Part shown: positions 59,283-64,000 of the stretch, piece after piece
Layout of the letters: each line of letters opens with the position of its first letter
Position numbering within the stretch: position 1 is the stretch's first letter
Origin: Saccharomyces paradoxus
Taxonomy: Eukaryota > Ascomycota > Saccharomycetes > Saccharomycetales > Saccharomycetaceae
DNA length: 64,000 nt
Assembly (NCBI RefSeq): GCF_002079055.1
Contig: NC_047488.1
Coordinates: 496,001-560,000, forward strand
Direction: 5' to 3'
Translations under genes and position numbers: made by a program
The notes under the pieces: model-generated
What the model saw: the letters and a program-made list of their open reading frames with translations, nothing else
What the model was told of the DNA's origin: nothing
The model's database searches: none

Positions 59283-60233
59283 ATGGCTTTTTTGAATATT
59301 TTCAAGCAAAAAAGTGGTGATGAATCTTCACAATTGACGACGAAGGGAAGGGACCAAATTTCTCAATCGATTAAGATATGCAAACGTGATGACGCTGCTG
59401 ACCAACATGATTGCTCTGGTGATTGTCGAACGGAAATTGAAGAAGGAGAGCGGACTTTTGCGAAACTGAAGATCGAGCACGAAACCCCCCTGTTGAATTC
59501 CTCTAAAACGCCGAAGATTCACTTTGTTGTTCCTACGTCTCAAATCGATTGGCAGCATGATGCCTGCCTGGAGGACCCAAAATCAGTGCAGTACAGAATT
59601 TCTAAATGGTGTGATAAGAATTCAGGTAAATTTTCCGAGGTGGGTACAGGAAAGACGCTAAACTGTGCAGTTTCATCTCTACCTAAAGATATTATGGATA
59701 TTGAAGTTATGCGGGGAACCAAGAACAATGTACTTATTTTGCCTTACTTCGTTTGGCTTAATGACCTTAGATCAGATGACGTCGAAGCAACGCTGGATGG
59801 TTTAGTTCCTGACCTATTAAACAAGAATATTTCAAGAGAGAAGTTGCTAGAAACACGACCAAACGTTTCCGTTGCACGTGAACGTGCATTTGTATTCCTA
59901 TGTTCGCATACTACAAGGGATAAACGATGTGGGATTACAGCTCCTTATTTAAAGAAAGTTTTCGATAGTAAATTGCAGGAGCATGGCCTATACAGGGACA
60001 ATTCGGATTACAGGCCAGACGGGGTCAAGATCGCATTTGTTAATCATGTTGGTGGCCATAAGTTTGCTGCAAATGTTCAAATTTATTTACGAAATCCAAA
60101 TACCTTAATTTGGTTGGGGAGAGTAACGCCAACTATAGTTCCTTCAGTTGTCGAACACCTCATCGTTCCGGAAGAACCAACGCTGCCATTTCCTGAGAAA
60201 GTTCGTTGTATTAAGAAATATCAAAGCTGGTAA
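59283..60233 (+). CDS. APD1: Thioredoxin-like [2Fe-2S] protein
   Basis: Apd1 is a cytosolic thioredoxin-like ferredoxin that holds a [2Fe-2S] cluster and is a redox enzyme acting on N-hydroxylated compounds; mutants are sensitive to hydroxyurea and have actin patch defects. The product is 316 residues, the S. cerevisiae length. The mixed Cys/His cluster ligands are visible: C207 and C216 in LCSHTTRDKRCG, and H255 and H259 in NHVGGHKFA. An N-terminal Cys-bearing region (KICKRDDAADQHDCSGDC) is less conserved. The protein ends with a conserved W (KYQSW), a C-terminal tryptophan of the kind recognised by the cytosolic Fe-S targeting complex; that role is inferred. Start is the ATG at 59283. Confidence 0.95.
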   Translation: MAFLNIFKQKSGDESSQLTTKGRDQISQSIKICKRDDAADQHDCSGDCRTEIEEGERTFAKLKIEHETPLLNSSKTPKIHFVVPTSQIDWQHDACLEDPKSVQYRISKWCDKNSGKFSEVGTGKTLNCAVSSLPKDIMDIEVMRGTKNNVLILPYFVWLNDLRSDDVEATLDGLVPDLLNKNISREKLLETRPNVSVARERAFVFLCSHTTRDKRCGITAPYLKKVFDSKLQEHGLYRDNSDYRPDGVKIAFVNHVGGHKFAANVQIYLRNPNTLIWLGRVTPTIVPSVVEHLIVPEEPTLPFPEKVRCIKKYQSW

Positions 60234-60619
60234 GGCTTGTTCAACAAAATAAAATCTTTTGACGCCATATAATTTGCTAATAAAGTAGCTCTCAAATGTA
60301 CATAGTTCAAAGCACTTTTATATACTGGGAATGATAATATGATAACGAGAAGTCTTATTTGCAAAAGTGATTTTTTTTTACTTTTCATGCTTCGAAGGCC
60401 TTTTGAGCATGTTCTAACCGATTTTATTTTCGTGTCTGAACTTTTTTTTTGTTTTCCATTGTTGTTCATCATTTCGTTTCATCATTTTTGTAATACGCTA
60501 TTTCGCCTTGTATTAAGAAAAGTAAGCCTTCACTGTTTTTCTAGCGAAGGAAAGAACAAATTAAAGTGCCACCGCTAGACTAAGTGATTTCTATGTGTTA
60601 CTGATCCAAATAAAGTACA
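60234..60619. other. Intergenic APD1-SPP381 (tandem)
   Basis: 386 bp with many T runs. It holds the APD1 3' end and the SPP381 promoter. Frames on both strands (for example 60339-60578 plus) are short and low in complexity. Nothing else is recognisable. Confidence 0.55.
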
Positions 60620-61477
60620 ATGAGTTTTAGGCATTTCAAGAGGAGACTTGAAACAAGCTCAGGAGATGAAAGCTCTTCAGTGGATGAGGAAGATTTAGAC
60701 GAAAACGCATCTTTATCAAAGAAACCAGCCTCACTAAAGGACAGTGGTTTAGCATCCAAAAGTCTGGAAGATCCAGGAAAGAACCACCTTCCCGATAATG
60801 AGCAAGAGTCGAATGAAAGTGATGCCAGTCTCGAAAGTGAAGAAAGTAACGACGGCAGTGATTCAAGCGATGATGACGATATGAAACCTTTACCGAGACC
60901 TTTGTTTATGAAGAAAAAGGCCAATAACTGGCAACAAGCTACTACGATCGATCAATCGCCGAGTATTCAAAGTGAGGCACACGTTGTGCAAACAAAGAAA
61001 GAAAATGTGATGAAAAACATTGACAAAGCTAATCAAGTAGCAAAGAACTACGAGACGATGAAGCTGCGGATTGACACCAATTATAGCACCAACGAGGAAT
61101 TGATCAAGCAATGTATGCTCTTAAATGATGACGATGAGGTTGATTCAGAAAAGGAGAGGCAGAAATGGCTTGACAGGCAGAACGAACGTAAGCAAAAGCA
61201 TAGAAGAGAAGAGGTTGCCAAGCAGAGAGAATCAGAAGAATACGAAGCAAAACGATTTGCAGCGATGCAAAAAGACAAAGATAGGCATACCAAATACGAT
61301 GTCAACCCTGACAGGGAAAAGGAGCAATTTGATTATAAAAAACAGAGGTTGACTGAGAAAGCCAAAAAGTCACATGGCAACAACCGTTACAAGATCAAAA
61401 AGGCTAAAAATATTGAATTTGGCGATCTAAGAAAGGATGGCAGGGATCATCAAGAAAGTGAATATTCTATTATATAA
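60620..61477 (+). CDS. SPP381: U4/U6.U5 tri-snRNP splicing factor (MFAP1 family)
   Basis: Spp381 is a tri-snRNP component needed for pre-mRNA splicing; it binds Prp38 and was found as a prp38 suppressor. The product is 285 residues (291 in S. cerevisiae). The N-terminal half is Ser/Glu/Asp-rich and acidic (SSGDESSSVDEEDLDE, DSSDDDDMKPLPRPLFMKKK). The C-terminal half is highly charged, Arg/Lys/Glu-rich and helical (RQKWLDRQNERKQKHRREE), as in MFAP1-type proteins. The C-terminal motif is NRYKIKKAKNIEFGDLRKDG. Start is the ATG at 60620. Confidence 0.93.
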   Translation: MSFRHFKRRLETSSGDESSSVDEEDLDENASLSKKPASLKDSGLASKSLEDPGKNHLPDNEQESNESDASLESEESNDGSDSSDDDDMKPLPRPLFMKKKANNWQQATTIDQSPSIQSEAHVVQTKKENVMKNIDKANQVAKNYETMKLRIDTNYSTNEELIKQCMLLNDDDEVDSEKERQKWLDRQNERKQKHRREEVAKQRESEEYEAKRFAAMQKDKDRHTKYDVNPDREKEQFDYKKQRLTEKAKKSHGNNRYKIKKAKNIEFGDLRKDGRDHQESEYSII

Positions 61478-61684
61478 CGCCGCATCACACAGTCAAGTCG
61501 CATGTCCTTCAATTGGCTGATGTCGGGAAAATCCCGAAACAGAAAAAAAAGGCAGAGATGGAGATATCAAATTTTTCGCAGAACCATTAATGCTGGCTTT
61601 GAATGCGATGAAAACAATCAGACTGAGTTACAGTACTAACTTAATAATAACTTTTATTCCTCGATATCATCTTTTTTAGAGAAT

Positions 61685-62428
61685 ATGTCTTTGACACCAT
61701 TGTGTGGAGATTTACCACAATTTTTGCAAAATTATCTCCCGAATGCTGTCCAAACAGAAAATACCATTCAACCCTTTGTCACATTAACTTATGCTCAATC
61801 GCTCGACGCAAGAATATCTAGAGGCCCCGGAGTAAGAACCGTAATTTCACATCCTGAGACGAAAACGATGACGCATTATTTGAGATATCATCACGATGGA
61901 ATACTTATAGGAAGTGGAACAGTGTTAGTTGATGATCCTGGATTGAATTGTAAATGGGGTCCTAATTCAGCTGAAAATTCCCCTAGACCAATAATTTTAG
62001 ACACAAAGCAAAAGTGGCGATTTGATGGTTCAAAAATGCAAGAACTTTTCAATAAACAGCAAGGTAAACCGCCAATTGTTGTTGTCACAAGTGACCCCAT
62101 TATAAAAGAAGAGCATGTCGAATACGCAATATGCTCAATAAATGAAGCTACTAAACGGATCGATTGGAAAAAATTGTTTGAGATACTGAAAAAAGAGTTT
62201 AATATAAGGTCAATAATGGTTGAAGGAGGCGCCAATGTGATAAATCAATTGTTGCTTAGGAGCGACATCATCAACAGTCTCATAATAACTATTGGGTCAA
62301 CATTTTTGGGTAATTCGGGCACTGAAGTTAGCCCGCCCCAAACAGTCAATTTAAAGGATATATCATGGTGGAAAGGCACTACCGATGTAATACTTTGTGC
62401 AAGACCGGCTGATGACCGACATTGTTGA
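61685..62428 (+). CDS. RIB7: Riboflavin-pathway reductase
   Basis: Rib7 is the NADPH-dependent reductase that converts 2,5-diamino-6-ribosylamino-4(3H)-pyrimidinone 5'-phosphate to the ribitylamino form, an early step of flavin synthesis. The product is 247 residues (about 244 in S. cerevisiae). Family landmarks of the DHFR-like RibD C-terminal fold are TYAQSLDARISRGPG, GILIGSGTVLVDDPGLNCK, RPIILD and IMVEGGANVINQLL. Start is the ATG at 61685. The sequence diverges more than its neighbours from the S. cerevisiae form I remember. The 3' end is convergent with RPB5 at 154 bp. Confidence 0.95.
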   Translation: MSLTPLCGDLPQFLQNYLPNAVQTENTIQPFVTLTYAQSLDARISRGPGVRTVISHPETKTMTHYLRYHHDGILIGSGTVLVDDPGLNCKWGPNSAENSPRPIILDTKQKWRFDGSKMQELFNKQQGKPPIVVVTSDPIIKEEHVEYAICSINEATKRIDWKKLFEILKKEFNIRSIMVEGGANVINQLLLRSDIINSLIITIGSTFLGNSGTEVSPPQTVNLKDISWWKGTTDVILCARPADDRHC

Positions 62429-62582
62429 AGCTTCTTCCGCATAGCGTTTTCCCGATTTAATAAAAAATGGTGCTTTATGAATCTTCGTATTTGTGATTGG
62501 TTTATTGCAGATTATTTATTTCTAATTGTACATATTCTTGTTATTTTTTTTTATTATGGAAGGAGTGAAGCCAAACGCCGCT

Positions 62583-63230
62583 CTACATACAGATTCTGTA
62601 ACTGGCATAACGACCAGAGGTTTCACTCTTTCTTATAATTTTAACTACTTCCCCTCTTTTCAACCCCAAATATAAGGCCACAGGATCAGCTCTTTGAATT
62701 CTTGGTAGTTGGGATTCCTTCAATCTGTACCTTTTTAAAAGCTCCCTCTTCTCATCAGTACTCAATCTGATATGCTTTGGAACCAATTCGTGGTGAGTAA
62801 TATTAACCACTAAGGCAGCTTCATTAAATGTTTCAATGGTGGCTGGTGGTATAGAAGGTACCAATTTCATTGCACTTGGTGTAATATTATTCTGGTAAAC
62901 AAAGATACCTGTTTGAAAATTTTTTTCTTGAATATGTATAACGAAAGTCTTCATTGTCTTTACACCAACGGAAGGTTCATCACAAAATTCTACCCATAAA
63001 GAGCCCATTTCTGGGAACTTTGATATAGATTCTTCGGTTGGATTTGCTTGGAAAGACATCATTTTACGTTGTGGTCTGCCCATCGAATCACAGTACTTGG
63101 CCTTGAAATCTTCCAAAGGCAATTCAACTTCTTCTTGAGTAATAAAATAACCTCTGTCTTTAACCATTTCTTTTACAGTTCTGAATGCTCTCCATAATCT
63201 TGAGATATTTCTTTCATTTTCTTGGTCCAT
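62583..63230 (-). CDS. RPB5: RNA polymerase I/II/III common subunit ABC27
   Basis: Rpb5 is the shared 27-kDa subunit of the three nuclear RNA polymerases and forms part of the lower jaw that contacts downstream DNA. The product is 215 residues, the S. cerevisiae length. The eukaryote-specific N-terminal domain starts [18 protein letters not shown]. The C-terminal domain, homologous to archaeal RpoH, contains [39 protein letters not shown] and [19 protein letters not shown]. Start is the ATG at 63230. Two AAAATTTTT-type tracts (63388-63399 and 63409-63420) upstream could act as RRPE-like or nucleosome-excluding elements. Confidence 0.97.
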   Translation of the reverse strand: MDQENERNISRLWRAFRTVKEMVKDRGYFITQEEVELPLEDFKAKYCDSMGRPQRKMMSFQANPTEESISKFPEMGSLWVEFCDEPSVGVKTMKTFVIHIQEKNFQTGIFVYQNNITPSAMKLVPSIPPATIETFNEAALVVNITHHELVPKHIRLSTDEKRELLKRYRLKESQLPRIQRADPVALYLGLKRGEVVKIIRKSETSGRYASYRICM

Positions 63231-63992
63231 TTTCTTAGTTTAATAGTAATATACACCTGGGCACAAATTCCGTAGTTACTCTACTGATTCGATTTGAATT
63301 TAAATTGGCTCGCAATCTATTGACCCTCGTTAGCAATATTTGTAATCTTCTTTACCGAATTGCGTCGTTTTGTATAATATATATGATTGAAAATTTTTCA
63401 AGAGAAAAGAAAAATTTTTCCCTTTCCGCGATCAGCAATTGCTCGAAAAAGACCTCCAGTAGGAGTCGAATGGAGGGCAACGACAAGTAAGTTTGTCACT
63501 TCAGGTTTAAGCGTCTGCGTATTGAGTAGAGGTCAAAGGCTCTACTTTGTATATAATCAAATATTTGATAGCGATTCTAGTCTCAAGTCGTCATAAGAGT
63601 ACGCTAACTCGTTTACAGAGCGATATCAAGATATTTCTCATCATATGTGCTGAGAATCCGTGTTTTCAAATTTACTTGCGCGAATAGTGAGATCAGAGAC
63701 TCAAATCCTGAAACATATGCATTTGTATCTCTGTTCAAGTATCTGAAGTGGTTTCACTGCTAACTCTGCGGTGTGTATTAATAGTTCACAGAACAAAATA
63801 GTTTCACCTCATCTTTTTCTTAACGCAGTGAGAAAAACGAAAAAAAAAAAGAAGGAAAAATAACGTAGGTAATCTTCGCCACATTGAAGAAGCGATGAGC
63901 TTGCATACAAGAGTAGTTTCCAATAAAAGTGAGGTCTCGAGCATTAGATTCCAGCAAAGTGAAAGAGAGAGTCGGCTGATTTTGCATGGAAG
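63231..63992. other. Divergent promoter RPB5-CNS1
   Basis: 762 bp. Contents: two A/T blocks that match the RRPE core (63388-63399, 63409-63420), a PAC element GCGATGAGCT at 63892-63901, a run of A near 63840-63850, and a 33-codon frame starting at the ATG at 63895. The length is close to the 766 bp I recall between the same genes in S. cerevisiae. No tRNA or other gene was seen. Confidence 0.6.
63892..63901 (+). promoter_or_regulatory. PAC element upstream of CNS1
   Basis: GCGATGAGCT, the full PAC consensus of ribosome-biogenesis and translation genes, 92-101 bp upstream of the presumed CNS1 ATG, which is the usual distance. Confidence 0.65.
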
Positions 63993-64000
63993 ATGAGCCC
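63993..64000 (+). CDS. CNS1: Start of CNS1, only 8 bases in the window
   Basis: ATGAGCCC at the window edge would encode Met-Ser-Pro. I call it CNS1 (TPR co-chaperone of Hsp90 and Hsp70, required for eEF2 function) from synteny only: the distance from RPB5 is 762 bp, against about 766 bp in S. cerevisiae, where the protein also begins Met-Ser. The coding sequence itself cannot be checked here. Confidence 0.5.

Noticed and set aside
63387-63596. 69-codon plus-strand frame between RPB5 and CNS1
   Set aside because: It starts at TTG, not ATG, and overlaps another non-ATG frame.

Overview
The window is a gene-dense, nearly intron-free stretch of an ascomycete yeast chromosome. Gene order and protein sequences match the right arm of Saccharomyces cerevisiae chromosome II, from TFC1 (YBR123C) to CNS1 (YBR155W), with no gene missing or rearranged relative to my memory of that map. 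Several proteins differ from the S. cerevisiae sequences I remember: about 16 of 351 residues in ADH5 and about 8 of 179 in YBR137W, but only a few in TPS1 and VMA2. The source is therefore probably a close Saccharomyces sister species (S. paradoxus or S. mikatae fit best) or a diverged strain, not the reference. I ran no alignment, so the species call is an inference.

Layout. 1-11208 is mostly minus strand: TFC1 (3' end outside the window), PTC4, TPS1, then the small plus-strand YBR126W-A, then VMA2, ATG14, OPY1 and SHE3. 11499-19609 holds CCZ1, AGP2, HSL7 and CKS1. 19963-31506 holds the checkpoint kinase MEC1, YBR137W, HDR1 and the vacuolar carboxypeptidase ATG42. 31669-40943 is the giant RasGAP gene IRA1, which carries an apparent 2-bp frameshift near its 5' end. 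41344-46489 is a translation block: BMT2 (rRNA methylase), MAK5 (60S helicase) and SUP45 (eRF1). After a 1.6-kb gene-poor gap come ADH5, MRPS9, YPQ2, YSW1, ARA1, TBS1, APD1, SPP381, RIB7 and RPB5. The first bases of CNS1 close the window.

Functional threads. Nutrient and stress signalling is represented by TPS1, IRA1, PTC4 and AGP2. Vacuole and autophagy functions are represented by VMA2, ATG14, CCZ1, ATG42 and YPQ2. Cell-cycle and checkpoint functions are represented by HSL7, CKS1 and MEC1. Gene-expression machinery is represented by TFC1, BMT2, MAK5, SUP45, MRPS9, SPP381 and RPB5. IRA1, ADH5, YPQ2, YSW1 and TBS1 have whole-genome-duplication partners clustered on S. cerevisiae chromosome XV (IRA2, ADH1, YPQ1, SPO21, HAL9), so the right half of the window is one arm of a duplicated block. 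I found no tRNA gene, Ty/LTR sequence, CRISPR array or viral element. I did not find a previously undescribed multi-gene system. The strongest anomaly is the IRA1 frameshift; the rest are candidate regulatory sites and small ORFs.
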